Shown: positions 26,532 to 35,479 of the stretch, one piece after another
Layout: the number at the start of each line of letters is the position of its first letter
Numbering within the stretch: position 1 is the first letter of the stretch
NCBI GenBank assembly: GCA_934663595.1
Contig: CAKUKM010000014.1
Location: forward strand, 1 to 53,596
DNA from: an uncultured Clostridia bacterium
GTDB taxonomy: Bacteria > Bacillota > Clostridia > Christensenellales > Aristaeellaceae
DNA: 53,596 nucleotides
Direction: 5' to 3'
Program-made: the position numbers and the translations under genes
Notes under the pieces: model-generated
The model's database searches: none
What the model was told of the DNA's origin: nothing
Seen by the model: only the letters and a program-made list of their open reading frames with translations

Positions 26532-27349
26532 ACGCAAGGGCAAAGCTCGTCCGCATCGCCGTATATGCAAGCGCATTCTTTTCGATGCTCGCGCTCGCGC
26601 TGATCGTGGGATATATTCTCGTAAAGGGCCTGCCGCAGCTGTCGCCGGAGTTGTTTTCGTGGAAATACAATTCCGAAAACGTGTCCATGACGCCGGCGAT
26701 ACTGAACACGCTGATGATGACCGCGCTCTCGCTCGCGCTCTGCGTGCCGCTCGGCGTCGGCGCGGCGATTTACCTTACGGAATACGCCCGCCGCGGCAGC
26801 CGCGCGGTGCGGCTCGTTCGCATGACGGCGGAAACCCTTTCCGGCATTCCTTCTATTATATACGGCCTGTTCGGCGCGCTCTGCTTCGTCACGGCGCTGA
26901 AGCTGGGCCTGTCGCTGCTCTCCGGCGCGCTGGCGCTTTCGATCATGGTGCTGCCCACGATCATGCGCACCACGGAGGAAGCGCTTCTGGCCGTTCCGGA
27001 CAGCTATCGCGAGGGCAGCTTCGGTCTGGGCGCGGGCCGGCTGCGCACCATTTTCCGCGTCGTGCTGCCCAGCGCTGCGCCGGGCATTCTCTCGGGCGTA
27101 ATTCTCGCAATCGGCCGAATCGCAGGCGAAACGGCCGCGCTGATTTACACGGCCGGCACCGTTCCGGAGATCGCGGAAAGCGCGCTCAATTCTGCGCGCA
27201 CGCTGGCGGTTCACATGTACGTCATCTCCAGCGAGGGCCTGTATCTCCGCCAGAGCTATGCCACCGCGGTGGTACTGCTGGTCATGGTGCTGCTGATCAA
27301 CGCTCTTTCCACATTCGTCGCAGGCAAAATTGGAGGAACGCGAAAATGA
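26528..27349 (+). CDS. pstA: Phosphate ABC transporter permease PstA
   Basis: 273 residues, six membrane segments. EAA loop REGSFGLGAGRLRTIFRVVL, plus SGIPSIIYGLFG and AIGRIAGETAALIYTAG typical of PstA. Forms the channel with PstC. Overlaps both neighbours by 4 bp. Confidence 0.96.
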   Translation: MNARAKLVRIAVYASAFFSMLALALIVGYILVKGLPQLSPELFSWKYNSENVSMTPAILNTLMMTALSLALCVPLGVGAAIYLTEYARRGSRAVRLVRMTAETLSGIPSIIYGLFGALCFVTALKLGLSLLSGALALSIMVLPTIMRTTEEALLAVPDSYREGSFGLGAGRLRTIFRVVLPSAAPGILSGVILAIGRIAGETAALIYTAGTVPEIAESALNSARTLAVHMYVISSEGLYLRQSYATAVVLLVMVLLINALSTFVAGKIGGTRK

Positions 27350-28092
27350 AAATCGAGGTTCAGAATCTGAATCTGTATTATTCCAGCTTTCACGCGCTTA
27401 AAAACGTCGACCTTTCGATCCTCGAAAAGGAAATCACGGCGTTTATCGGCCCCAGCGGCTGCGGAAAATCCACGCTTTTAAAGACGCTGAATCGCATGAA
27501 CGATCTGGTGGACGGCTGCCGCATCGAGGGCTGCGTGCTGCTGGACGGCATAGACGCCTATCACGATATCGAGCCTGCGCTGCTGCGCAAGCGGGTGGGC
27601 ATGGTCTTTCAGAAGCCGAATCCGTTTCCGATGAGCATTTACGACAACATCGCCTTCGGCCCGCGCACCCACGGCGTTCGCGGCAGGGCGCGGCTGGACG
27701 AAATCGTGGAAAAAAGCCTGCGCAGCGCGGCCATTTGGAACGAAGTCAAGGATCGATTGAAGAAGGACGCGCTGGGACTGTCCGGCGGCCAGCAGCAGCG
27801 CCTGTGCATTGCGCGCGCGCTGGCGGTGGAGCCCGAGGTATTGCTGATGGACGAGCCGACCTCCGCGCTCGACCCCATCTCCACCGGCAAGATCGAGGAG
27901 CTCGCCCTTGCGCTCCGGCAGGATTACACCATCGTGATCGTGACGCACAATATGCAGCAGGCGACGCGCATTTCCGATCGAACGGCCTTTTTCCTGCTGG
28001 GCGAGGTGATCGAATACGCGGAAACGCAAAAGCTGTTCTCCATGCCGGAGGACAGGCGCACCGAGGACTACATTACCGGGAGGTTTGGCTGA
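27346..28092 (+). CDS. pstB: Phosphate ABC transporter ATPase PstB
   Basis: 248 residues. Walker A GPSGCGKST, the PstB-specific RMNDL following it, Q-loop FQKPNPFP, ABC signature LSGGQQQRLCIARAL, Walker B VLLMDEPTSALDP and H-loop VTHNMQQA. Powers PstCA. The ATG at 27346 overlaps the pstA stop; the frame stays open upstream without being coding. Confidence 0.98.
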   Translation: MKIEVQNLNLYYSSFHALKNVDLSILEKEITAFIGPSGCGKSTLLKTLNRMNDLVDGCRIEGCVLLDGIDAYHDIEPALLRKRVGMVFQKPNPFPMSIYDNIAFGPRTHGVRGRARLDEIVEKSLRSAAIWNEVKDRLKKDALGLSGGQQQRLCIARALAVEPEVLLMDEPTSALDPISTGKIEELALALRQDYTIVIVTHNMQQATRISDRTAFFLLGEVIEYAETQKLFSMPEDRRTEDYITGRFG

Positions 28093-28093
28093 T

Positions 28094-28750
28094 ATGAGAA
28101 CGCGCTTTGACGAACAGCTGGAAATGCTGAACCATCATCTGCTGGAAATGGGCCTGCTGATTGAGCGATCGATTGAAAGCGCCACGCAGGCGCTGATTGA
28201 CCAGAACGTCGCCGCCGCCCGCAGCGCCGTCGCCGCCGATTCGGAAATCGACCAGAAGGAGCGCGAGATCGAAAGCCTGTGCGTAAAGCTCCTTCTGCAG
28301 CAGCAGCCGGTCGCGAAGGATCTGCGCCTGATTTCCGCGGCGCTGAAGATGATCACGGACATGGAGCGCATCGGCGACCAGGCAGCGGACATTTCGGAGC
28401 TGGTCATCTATCTGGCCAACGAGCCGTACATCAAGGAGCTGACGCATCTGCCCGAAATGAGTCGGCAGGCCATTCAAATGGTGCGCGGAAGCCTGGATGC
28501 GTTTGTGAAGAGGGATCTCTCACTCGCCCGCGCCGTCATGGCGATGGACGACCGGGTGGACGAGCTGTTTGACATTATCAAAAACGAGCTGATCGAGCAT
28601 TTGCGAATGAATTCCTCCTCCGGCACGCAGGCTATCGACCTTCTGATGATCGCCAAATACTATGAACGCATCGGCGACCACGCGCAGAACATTGCCGAAT
28701 GGGTGGAATACGCGCTCACCGGCAGCCACAAAGGAGTATATCTGACATGA
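28094..28750 (+). CDS. phoU: Phosphate transport regulator PhoU
   Basis: 218 residues, two three-helix PhoU repeats with the metal-binding motifs DMERIGDQAADI and YERIGDHAQNIAEW. In this family PhoU couples the state of the Pst transporter to phosphate signalling and limits uptake. The ATG at 28094 has GGGAGG ahead and follows pstB by one base. It overlaps the response regulator by ATGA. Confidence 0.96.
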   Translation: MRTRFDEQLEMLNHHLLEMGLLIERSIESATQALIDQNVAAARSAVAADSEIDQKEREIESLCVKLLLQQQPVAKDLRLISAALKMITDMERIGDQAADISELVIYLANEPYIKELTHLPEMSRQAIQMVRGSLDAFVKRDLSLARAVMAMDDRVDELFDIIKNELIEHLRMNSSSGTQAIDLLMIAKYYERIGDHAQNIAEWVEYALTGSHKGVYLT

Positions 28751-29418
28751 TCTATTATGTCGAAGACGACGACGTGATCCGCGAGCTGGTGCTCTACGCG
28801 CTTTCGCAAACGGGCATGACCGCAACGGGCTTCGCCTCCGCCGAGGCGTTCTGGCACGCGATGGAAAACGAAACGCCCCGGCTGATTCTTCTGGATATCA
28901 CGCTGCCCGGCATGAACGGGCTGGAAATACTGAAAAAGCTGCGCGCCGACGCGCTCACCGCCGAAATTCCGGTCATTATGCTCACGGCCCGGAGCGCGGA
29001 ATCCGACAAGGTGCAGGCGCTGGAGCTCGGCGCGGACGATTATCTGGCAAAGCCGTTCGGCATGGCCGAGCTGATTGCCCGCATTCGCGCGCGGCTGCGC
29101 AGGTTGCCCGCGCAATCCTCCGCCGACACGCTGACCGTCGGCGCGCTCGCGCTGAACCGGCGCGCGCACTGCATTTCCCTGGAGGAACGGCCGCTGAATC
29201 TGACGATCAAGGAATATTCGCTTCTCAGCCTGCTGATGGAGAATCCGGGCGTTGCATTCAGCCGCGAGCAGCTGCTCGACCGCGTGTGGGACATGAGCTA
29301 CGACGGCGGCACCCGCACCGTGGACGTTCACATTCAAACCCTGCGCGCCAAGCTGGGCGCGTGCAGCGCGCAAATCGAAACCGTGCGCGGCGTTGGCTAT
29401 CGCTTTGCCGGCCGATAG
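28747..29418 (+). CDS. OmpR/PhoB-family response regulator (PhoP/PhoB-like)
   Basis: 223 residues. The receiver domain has acidic pocket EDDD near the N-terminus, phosphoacceptor D50 (LILLDITLPGMNG), Thr in MLTARS and Lys in LAKPF. The C-terminal winged helix ends with VDVHIQTLRAKL and VRGVGYRF. It is the last gene of the pst-phoU operon, overlapping phoU by 4 bp, so it is the likely PhoP/PhoB for this regulon. No PhoR kinase gene follows: a terminator comes next and then an opposing gene. Confidence 0.93.
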   Translation: MIYYVEDDDVIRELVLYALSQTGMTATGFASAEAFWHAMENETPRLILLDITLPGMNGLEILKKLRADALTAEIPVIMLTARSAESDKVQALELGADDYLAKPFGMAELIARIRARLRRLPAQSSADTLTVGALALNRRAHCISLEERPLNLTIKEYSLLSLLMENPGVAFSREQLLDRVWDMSYDGGTRTVDVHIQTLRAKLGACSAQIETVRGVGYRFAGR

Positions 29419-29452
29419 CCCGCCGCGCTATTTTTGTATTTAAGTAGGAAAA

Positions 29453-29480
29453 CCCGCAGCAAACGCCGCGGGCCTGTTTT
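29453..29480. terminator. Terminator between phoP-like and GH20-like genes
   Basis: CCCGC/GCGGG stem with an inner AGCAAACGCC, with T-rich sequence on both strands; serves the convergent operons. Confidence 0.75.
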
Positions 29481-31329
29481 ATTTTTCCCCCGGGCAGGCC
29501 TTCAGCGCGATCAGGCGCAGCTCGCCCGCGTCCGCCGCCGTCTTTTTGACGCGCACGGCGGTAATCGGAACGCCCGGATGCGGATTGCGCACTGCGAACT
29601 GGAAGACCGTTTCGTTCGGCCGGCGAATCGGCAGCGCAGTGCCCGCCGTTTCCACCAGCAGCGTATCGAACCGATAACTGTCCGCGCCGTCCATGCCCGG
29701 ATGCTCGGGATCGAGAGCGCGCGTCCAATCGCGATCGGCGTTGGTGACGTTTACGCCGTAGAGCGCGGGAATCTCCATGCGCTCGCCGTTTGCCCATTCC
29801 ACGATGTAATAGCCCAGCAGGTCGCGCTCCAGCTCCATCGGCTGGCTGCTGATGTAGACGTAGGGGCGCTTTACGTCGGTCGTGTGGGTAATCAGCAAAT
29901 GCGGCGCGCGCAGCGTTTCTTCATTGCGCAGCGCGAACAGCTCGCCGAAGATCGCCTCCAGCAGCTCCGGGAAGTTGTCCTCGCGGTATTCGTCCGTCCA
30001 GAACATCATCGACGCGCACAGCAGGCACGCCGCCACGGAATTGCGCTGGAACGTCGTCCATTCCAGGCTCGACCAGTGCGACGGGCCGCCGCCCAGCACG
30101 CCCGCGCGGCTCCGGTTCGCCCAGTCCACCATGCCCAGCGCATTGTAATTGCCATACACCATCGGGAAGCCTCGGCCGAGCAGCGCGTCGTCCAGCCGCC
30201 GGTCGATGCCCCAGTACCAGTGCATGCAGATTACGTCCTTCGGAATCAGATCGGCGGCCGGCCAGGTCGCGGGGCGATGGAATTCGCCGCGCTCGTCGTT
30301 TCGATACATCTCCGAGCCGCCGTAGCGCGCGCCGTTTACGTCCACCGCGTCGAGCAGCTTTTCCGCCCAGAGCATCGTTTGAATGCCCTTTGCGGCGAGG
30401 TAATCGTGAATGCGCGCGACGTCCCCGGCATAGACCTCGGCGGCGTTTTTGCCCCTGCAGCGCGGGCAGACGCACATGGAATAGTATTCATCATGGCCGA
30501 TATGCACGATCTTCGGCTCGAACACCTCCAGCACCTCGTCCAGAAGCTCGAACACCAGCTTGTAGGTCTCCGGATTCGACGGGCAATACGCGTCCGGATA
30601 GGGATCGTCGCTCCGCTCGGCCAGCTCGGGATGCGCGCAGAGAATGTAATCCGAATGGCTCAGCGTGGGCTGCTCGGGGATGACCTCCAGATCGCGCGCG
30701 CGGCAATAGTCCACCAGTCCGCGCACCGTCTCCTGCGAGAGCACACCGCCGCCCGCGTTTTCAAAGTGAATGGAATTCTTGTCCCACGCGCAGCTGTTCT
30801 GCACGTCGTTGGCGCGCTGGGGATAGGTCGTCATGTCCCTGCAATAGGCCTTCCACGCCTCGTTGATCTCGGGATGACGCTTGTATTCCATGCCGCCGCC
30901 CAGCTCCAGCAGAATGGTATTCACGCGATAGCGGCAGGCCAGATCGATGATCGCGCGGAATTCGTCCAGCCGCTGCTCGTCCGGAAGATAGAGCTTGAGA
31001 CTCCGAAAGCCGCACCTCGGAACGCATTCGATCTCGCCCACGGGCAGAAGGCCGCCGCATTCGCCGGCATACTGATTCAGCAAATGGCAGGCATACAGCG
31101 CCGCGCGCAGCCGTCCGGCGTGAATCGCGAGCGTTTCGCCGTCCGAAACGATGCAAAAGCCGTCGTCCTCGCGATCGACGCGCGTCCATTCTACGGTTTT
31201 GATTCCCCGCTCGCCGCGCGGAATTCGCAAAAGCACCTCGTCCAGCACCGCTTCGCCCAGCGGCGCTTCTCCGGCCGCGAGCGGCGCAAGGCCGTCGATG
31301 CGCTTGCGGGTAATGAGCATTTCCTTCAT
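29479..31329 (-). CDS. Glycoside hydrolase family 20-like (beta-N-acetylhexosaminidase-like)
   Basis: 616 residues, no signal peptide, so it works on imported sugar. Residues 1-110 look like the GH20 N-terminal alpha/beta domain, followed by the barrel. The catalytic Asp-Glu pair is D280-E281 in HIGHDEYY, matching the HxGxDE signature; other members use Asp to hold the substrate N-acetyl group, pointing to GlcNAc- or GalNAc-containing substrates. A CxxC-type pair (CVCPRC) follows the active site and is unusual. The ribosome-binding site AAGGAG sits ahead of the ATG at 31329. Last gene of the ABC-transporter operon, 75 bp after the binding protein with a strong hairpin between. Confidence 0.85.
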   Translation of the reverse strand: MKEMLITRKRIDGLAPLAAGEAPLGEAVLDEVLLRIPRGERGIKTVEWTRVDREDDGFCIVSDGETLAIHAGRLRAALYACHLLNQYAGECGGLLPVGEIECVPRCGFRSLKLYLPDEQRLDEFRAIIDLACRYRVNTILLELGGGMEYKRHPEINEAWKAYCRDMTTYPQRANDVQNSCAWDKNSIHFENAGGGVLSQETVRGLVDYCRARDLEVIPEQPTLSHSDYILCAHPELAERSDDPYPDAYCPSNPETYKLVFELLDEVLEVFEPKIVHIGHDEYYSMCVCPRCRGKNAAEVYAGDVARIHDYLAAKGIQTMLWAEKLLDAVDVNGARYGGSEMYRNDERGEFHRPATWPAADLIPKDVICMHWYWGIDRRLDDALLGRGFPMVYGNYNALGMVDWANRSRAGVLGGGPSHWSSLEWTTFQRNSVAACLLCASMMFWTDEYREDNFPELLEAIFGELFALRNEETLRAPHLLITHTTDVKRPYVYISSQPMELERDLLGYYIVEWANGERMEIPALYGVNVTNADRDWTRALDPEHPGMDGADSYRFDTLLVETAGTALPIRRPNETVFQFAVRNPHPGVPITAVRVKKTAADAGELRLIALKACPGEK

Positions 31330-31352
31330 ATTATATACTCCTTCGATATGCC

Positions 31353-31386
31353 GGAAGGGAGAAAGCCGCGCGGCCTTCTCCCTTCC
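31353..31386 (-). other. Intercistronic hairpin after the sugar-binding protein gene
   Basis: 34-nt inverted repeat, 16 of 17 positions paired (GGAAGGGAGAA...TTCTCCCTTCC). It has no strong U run, so partial termination or protection of the upstream binding-protein mRNA is more likely than a full stop. Confidence 0.7.
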
Positions 31387-31404
31387 CGAAATTCGTATGC
31401 CCTC

Positions 31405-33075
31405 TTACTTCGTGCGGCCGGTGAACAGCTCGGTCAGGTAATCGTGGCGAGCCTGCCACCAATCGCGCGCTTCCTGCGCATTGTAGGACCAGAGCGTCTT
31501 CAGGCATTCCGCCTTTGTGGCCTCGAAGTCCTCCGCCATGATGATGCTGGGCAGCATCGTCCGGGCCTTGCTGACGATCGTCTCGTCGATGCGGGCGATG
31601 TCTTCGGGCGCGGAACCCATGCCGGTCACGACGCGCATGTCAAAGATATCGTTGATGTGGTCGTGAATGGTGCCTTCCTCCATCTTGTTCAGGAACAGCT
31701 TCATCGGATAGCTCACGCCGTAGTAATCGCAGTAGTCCTTGTCGCACGCGCTCAACTCGCGGGTGTAGACCTGCTCGGTCATGAACAGATTGACCGGATA
31801 GCCGTCCGGATGCAGCTCGCCATTGCCCATGGCGGTGATGGTGCCGAACACGCAGTCCTGAATGCGGGAATTGATGAAATCGTCGTTGTAATTGTTGTAG
31901 GCCTCGATGATCTCGTCGGTCAGCTTCGGCACGCCGTTTTCATCGTAGTCCCAGTGCACGCCCTGAATGCCGCTGTCGACCAGACGCGCGCCGTCCGCGG
32001 TCGAGAGATACTCCAGCACGCGCAGCGCGCCCTCGGGATCGCTGCTGGTGGCGGGAATGCCCACGAAGCAGGCGTCCCAGCCGCCGTTGTAATAGGAATT
32101 GCACCAGTAGGTCGTGCCTTCCACGGGCAGGGTCTGGAAGCCCTTGAAGCCGTCGGCCGTATTCGGATTGGCCGCTTCATACTGCACGCCGTCGGAGGCC
32201 CAGATGGGCGAAAGGATCTGGCCGGCCGCGATCTTGGCCTTCATGTCGTCGCCAGTCTGAGTGAAGCTGTCGGGATCGAGCAGGCCGGCCTTGTAGACCT
32301 TGTTCAGATACTCCAGGAAGCTCCACATCGGGCTGTTTTCATCCAGCGGCTCATAGACCATTTCACCGGTATTGATGTTGGTGCTGATGAAGTCGTTGGA
32401 GGTGTAATAGCCGAAGGTGTAGTGCCACGGCCAATAGGCATGGCGGATGTTCTCGAACGGCAGGCTGTAGGCGTAAACGGTCTTGCCATCCTCGGTGGTG
32501 GGATTCAGCTTCTGCATCTCGATGAGCACCTCGAGCATGCTGTCCAGATCCGTGACCTCCGGATAGCCCATCTGCTTATACAGATCCCAGCGGATGTTGA
32601 AGATGGAATGATAAGGCGTCATCGGCGCACCCTCGCTGCCGCACTGCACGGGCAGGAAGTAATAGCTGCCGTCGTCGGTGTCGGAGAGCACCTGCGCCAT
32701 CTGAATGCGATCGGGGTTGGACAGGATCGCGGGCGTCTTTTCCTCGCTGACCAGCTTGCTCAGGTCGAGCATCATTTCGTTTTCCACGCAGGTCTTGAGC
32801 ATCGTGGCGTCGTAAACCATCAGGCAGTCGCCCACCTGGCCGCCGGTGATGAGGATCGTTCCGCGATCGCCGCCGGCGCTGACGGGGCTGATGAGCACGC
32901 CGGTTTCCTCGGCGATCTTCTGGGTAATCGCGCTGGAGGTTTCGCCGTCCTCCATCGACGACCAGCCGTCAATGTAGACGAACGTGAGCTCCTTGGGGGC
33001 TTCCTCCGCGAGGACGGGGATCGCCGACAGCACCAGCGTCAGCGCAAGCAGCAGGACGATTAGCGTTCTCTTCAT
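31405..33075 (-). CDS. Extracellular solute-binding protein of a carbohydrate ABC transporter
   Basis: 556 residues, size and pattern of the large LplA/YtcQ-type binding proteins that work with LplB/YtcP-type permeases. The signal peptide ends AIPVLA|EE, a type I site; no lipobox Cys is present, which is odd for a Gram-positive binding protein. Signatures such as GGWDACFVGIPATSSDPEGALRVLEYL fit family 1-like extracellular sugar-binding proteins. Third gene of the permease-permease-binding protein-GH20 operon. No ATPase is encoded; this class usually borrows a shared MsmK-type ATPase. Confidence 0.88.
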   Translation of the reverse strand: MKRTLIVLLLALTLVLSAIPVLAEEAPKELTFVYIDGWSSMEDGETSSAITQKIAEETGVLISPVSAGGDRGTILITGGQVGDCLMVYDATMLKTCVENEMMLDLSKLVSEEKTPAILSNPDRIQMAQVLSDTDDGSYYFLPVQCGSEGAPMTPYHSIFNIRWDLYKQMGYPEVTDLDSMLEVLIEMQKLNPTTEDGKTVYAYSLPFENIRHAYWPWHYTFGYYTSNDFISTNINTGEMVYEPLDENSPMWSFLEYLNKVYKAGLLDPDSFTQTGDDMKAKIAAGQILSPIWASDGVQYEAANPNTADGFKGFQTLPVEGTTYWCNSYYNGGWDACFVGIPATSSDPEGALRVLEYLSTADGARLVDSGIQGVHWDYDENGVPKLTDEIIEAYNNYNDDFINSRIQDCVFGTITAMGNGELHPDGYPVNLFMTEQVYTRELSACDKDYCDYYGVSYPMKLFLNKMEEGTIHDHINDIFDMRVVTGMGSAPEDIARIDETIVSKARTMLPSIIMAEDFEATKAECLKTLWSYNAQEARDWWQARHDYLTELFTGRTK

Positions 33076-33129
33076 GAAATCAACTCTCCTTTTTTTATCT
33101 CTCGCGGCACGCGCCGCAAAATTCCGGAA

Positions 33130-34011
33130 TCAGCCCTTGATGGCGCCCACCATCAAGCCCTTGGTGAAATACCGCTGCATATACGGATAGACCAGCAGAA
33201 TCGGCACCGTCGCCACGAACGTGATCGTCATGCGCACGGACAGCGTCGTGATCTGCGCCGTGCCCGGGCGCTTGGCCAGCTGCTCGGTGATCTTCTGCGC
33301 CTGCAGCATGTATTCATACAGCACGTACTGCAGCGTATACAGCCGCTCGTTCAGGATATAGATGTGCGTATCGAACCAGTAGTTCCATTCCGCCACCATC
33401 GAAAACACGGCGATCGTGGCCAGAATCGGCTTGGACAGCGGCAGAATGATCTTGAAGAAGATCGTTCCGATGTTCGCGCCGTCGATCGTAGCGGCCTCCT
33501 CCATGTCCTTCGGGATCGATTCCATATAGGTCTTGATCAGAATCACATAATAGGGCGTGACCGCGCCGGGAATGATGTAAACCCAGAAGGTGTTGGTCAG
33601 TCCATAGGCCCGATACACCAGATACGTCGGAATCAGGCCGCCGCCGACATACATGCTCACCACGCACAGCCGATAGAAGAACGTGCGCAGATACATTTCC
33701 CGCTTCGTCATCAGAAACGCGAAGAAGCTGGAGCAGATGATCGTAAGCCCGGACGCGCAGACCGTGCGCACCACGCTCATCAGCATCGCGTGCGGGATCT
33801 CGTCCATCGTCAGCACCGTTTTGATGTTGTTGAGCGTCAGCCCCCTCGGCAGGAGCGACAGACCCTTCGCGGCCTCGGCCGCATCGGAGAAGGTGTAAAT
33901 GATCAAATAGTAAAACGGGTAAAAGCACAGAAACGTAAACGCCGCCAGGAACAGCCAGATCAGGCCGTAAATCATTCGGGAACCGGCGCTGCGCCGCATG
34001 CGCGTCGTCAT
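33130..34011 (-). CDS. Carbohydrate ABC transporter permease (YtcP/MalG type)
   Basis: 293 residues, six membrane segments, EAA loop MEEAATIDGANIGTIFFKIILP and the terminal YFTKGLMVGAIKG that marks the YtcP/LplC group. ATGA overlap with the upstream permease gives the start at 34011. Works with the partner permease and the binding protein encoded next. Confidence 0.93.
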   Translation of the reverse strand: MTTRMRRSAGSRMIYGLIWLFLAAFTFLCFYPFYYLIIYTFSDAAEAAKGLSLLPRGLTLNNIKTVLTMDEIPHAMLMSVVRTVCASGLTIICSSFFAFLMTKREMYLRTFFYRLCVVSMYVGGGLIPTYLVYRAYGLTNTFWVYIIPGAVTPYYVILIKTYMESIPKDMEEAATIDGANIGTIFFKIILPLSKPILATIAVFSMVAEWNYWFDTHIYILNERLYTLQYVLYEYMLQAQKITEQLAKRPGTAQITTLSVRMTITFVATVPILLVYPYMQRYFTKGLMVGAIKG

Positions 34012-34913
34012 ATGATTCCCTCCCCTCGGGTCAGCTTGGACAGGCCGTTTACGCCCAGCAGCAGCGCAATCGACACCAGCGACTGAATGATGCTGATCGC
34101 CGTCGCGAAGGAATAGTCCATCGTCTTCAGGCCGATGCGGTACGTGTACAGCTCCAGCACCTCCAGCTTGGAGGCCACCATGACGTTCGAGAACGCGAAA
34201 TACTGCTCCATGCCCACGGACAGGAAGCTGCCGATCTGCAGAAGCAGCAGCACGATGAACGTGGACATAATGCCCGGCAGCGTCACGTGCAGCGTGCACT
34301 GCCAGCGGTTCGCGCCGTCCACCACCGCCGCCTCATACAGCGTTTCATCGATGCCGGTAATCGCCGCCAGATAGATAATCGAGCTCCAGCCGGCCGATTT
34401 CCAGATGCTCAATCCTTCCATGAACAGCCAGATGGTGTCCTTATTGCCCAGCACGTTGTTGTTCGCGTGGAACACCTGATTGAACAGACCCTCGGACGAG
34501 AAAATGCAGAAGCACAGCGAATACACGATCACCCAGCTGACGAAGTTCGGAATCGTGATCGCCGTCTGAATCACCATGCGCCTGCGCTGGCTGCGGATTT
34601 CGTTGATGAGAATCGCCAGCAGCATCGGAAACCACGAAAACAGCAGCGCCAGCGCGCTCAGCGCCACGGTGTTCGTCAGCGCGTTGAGCACGTCCTCGCG
34701 ATAAAAGCCGATGAGCTTGAAATACTTCAGCCCCACAAACGGCATTTTCGCCAGCGCGCGGCCGGGCTTGTAATTGAAAAACGCAAGCGCCCAGCCCGCC
34801 AGCGGCACATACCGAATGGCGATAATGTGAATCACAAACGGCACGGCCAGCAGCGTAAGCAGCCAGCGCCGCCTGTTTTTCTTCTGAAAGGACGATCGAA
34901 TCGCAGTCAGCAT
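34008..34913 (-). CDS. Carbohydrate ABC transporter permease (LplB/YteP type)
   Basis: 301 residues, six membrane segments. N-terminal WLLTLLAVPFVIHIIAIRYVP and EAA loop LYEAAVVDGANRWQCTLHVTLP, with the LplB ending SKLTRGEGII. First gene of the transporter operon; the start at 34913 is set by the conserved N-terminus and a GAGGG close by. A promoter lies 60 bp upstream. Confidence 0.93.
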   Translation of the reverse strand: MLTAIRSSFQKKNRRRWLLTLLAVPFVIHIIAIRYVPLAGWALAFFNYKPGRALAKMPFVGLKYFKLIGFYREDVLNALTNTVALSALALLFSWFPMLLAILINEIRSQRRRMVIQTAITIPNFVSWVIVYSLCFCIFSSEGLFNQVFHANNNVLGNKDTIWLFMEGLSIWKSAGWSSIIYLAAITGIDETLYEAAVVDGANRWQCTLHVTLPGIMSTFIVLLLLQIGSFLSVGMEQYFAFSNVMVASKLEVLELYTYRIGLKTMDYSFATAISIIQSLVSIALLLGVNGLSKLTRGEGII

Positions 34914-34971
34914 ACCCTCAAGCTCCCATCCGCGTGAAATCGGCGGCGCGCGGCCGCTCGTATCCGCTTTT

Positions 34972-35001
34972 ATTATAGGCCGACGGCGGCGGAATTGTAA
35001 A
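34972..35001 (-). promoter_or_regulatory. Promoter of the sugar transporter-GH20 operon
   Basis: Minus strand TTTACA (34996-35001), 18-bp spacer, perfect TATAAT (34972-34977). The AT-rich stretch 35002-35095 just upstream, with two AATATTTGA/CAATATTGG-like pieces, is a plausible site for the AraC-type regulator. Confidence 0.65.
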
Positions 35002-35116
35002 TCTTCAATTCGCGCTCGCGCATCGCGATATTTTGACCTGGCCGCGCCGCAAAATCCACCAATATTGACCCCGCACATCAAATATTGAATATGCATTCAG
35101 GGCCGCCGAGTATACG

Positions 35117-35426
35117 CAGACTGTCGAAAACCCCGGAGAGCTCGAGAGGGCCGCAGCCCTCTCGAACTTAAAATCGAGCCCAGCGGCGTGTACGGTGGGC
35201 GCGGGGCTATTTTATCGCAGGGAAATCCCATTTCCCGGAGAGAAAATAGCTACCTTGCAGATTTTGCGGCCGGAGTCTGAAAGACTCAAGCAAAATCTGG
35301 TAAAGGCTGAAAACCCAAAGGGTTTTCAGGTTTCGCCGAAGGCGAAACTGCCGACGGCAAAATCGAAGATTTTGACGCGGCACCGTGGGGGTGGCAGTGG
35401 CGGGGGAGCTTGCTCCCCCGTCCACC
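35117..35426 (-). repeat. Intergenic hairpin repeat, copy 3 (full length, inverted)
   Basis: 310 bp. Read on the minus strand it has the same module order as copy 2: GGTGGACGGGGGA...CCCCCGCCAC, a variable middle, CCGGGAAATGGGATTTCCC then AAAATAGCCCCGCGC, GGGCTCGATTTTAAG, the TCGAGAGGGC-TGCG-GCCCTCTCGA hairpin and TTTTCGACAGTCTG. Its middle is longer and holds four short hairpins (for example GTTTCGCC-TTC-GGCGAAAC and CTGAAAACCC-TTT-GGGTTTTCAG) absent from copy 2. Confidence 0.85.
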
Positions 35427-35455
35427 AGCTTGTCAAAAAACTTTTTTGACAAGCT
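35427..35455. terminator. Perfect inverted repeat after the histidine kinase gene
   Basis: 14-bp perfect arms AGCTTGTCAAAAAA and TTTTTTGACAAGCT around a single base. It abuts repeat copy 3 and lies 25 bp beyond the kinase stop codon. The arm TTTTTTGACAAGCTG resembles the repeat tail TTTTTCGACAGTCTG. Confidence 0.6.
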
Positions 35456-35479
35456 GTACGGACAGCCCTGCGAAATCGA

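Noticed and set aside
29434..33063. A 1209-codon plus-strand open frame across the GH20-like and binding-protein genes
   Set aside because: It is the mirror of two well-supported minus-strand genes with signal peptide and catalytic motifs; its product has no domain and is rich in Arg, His and Ala.
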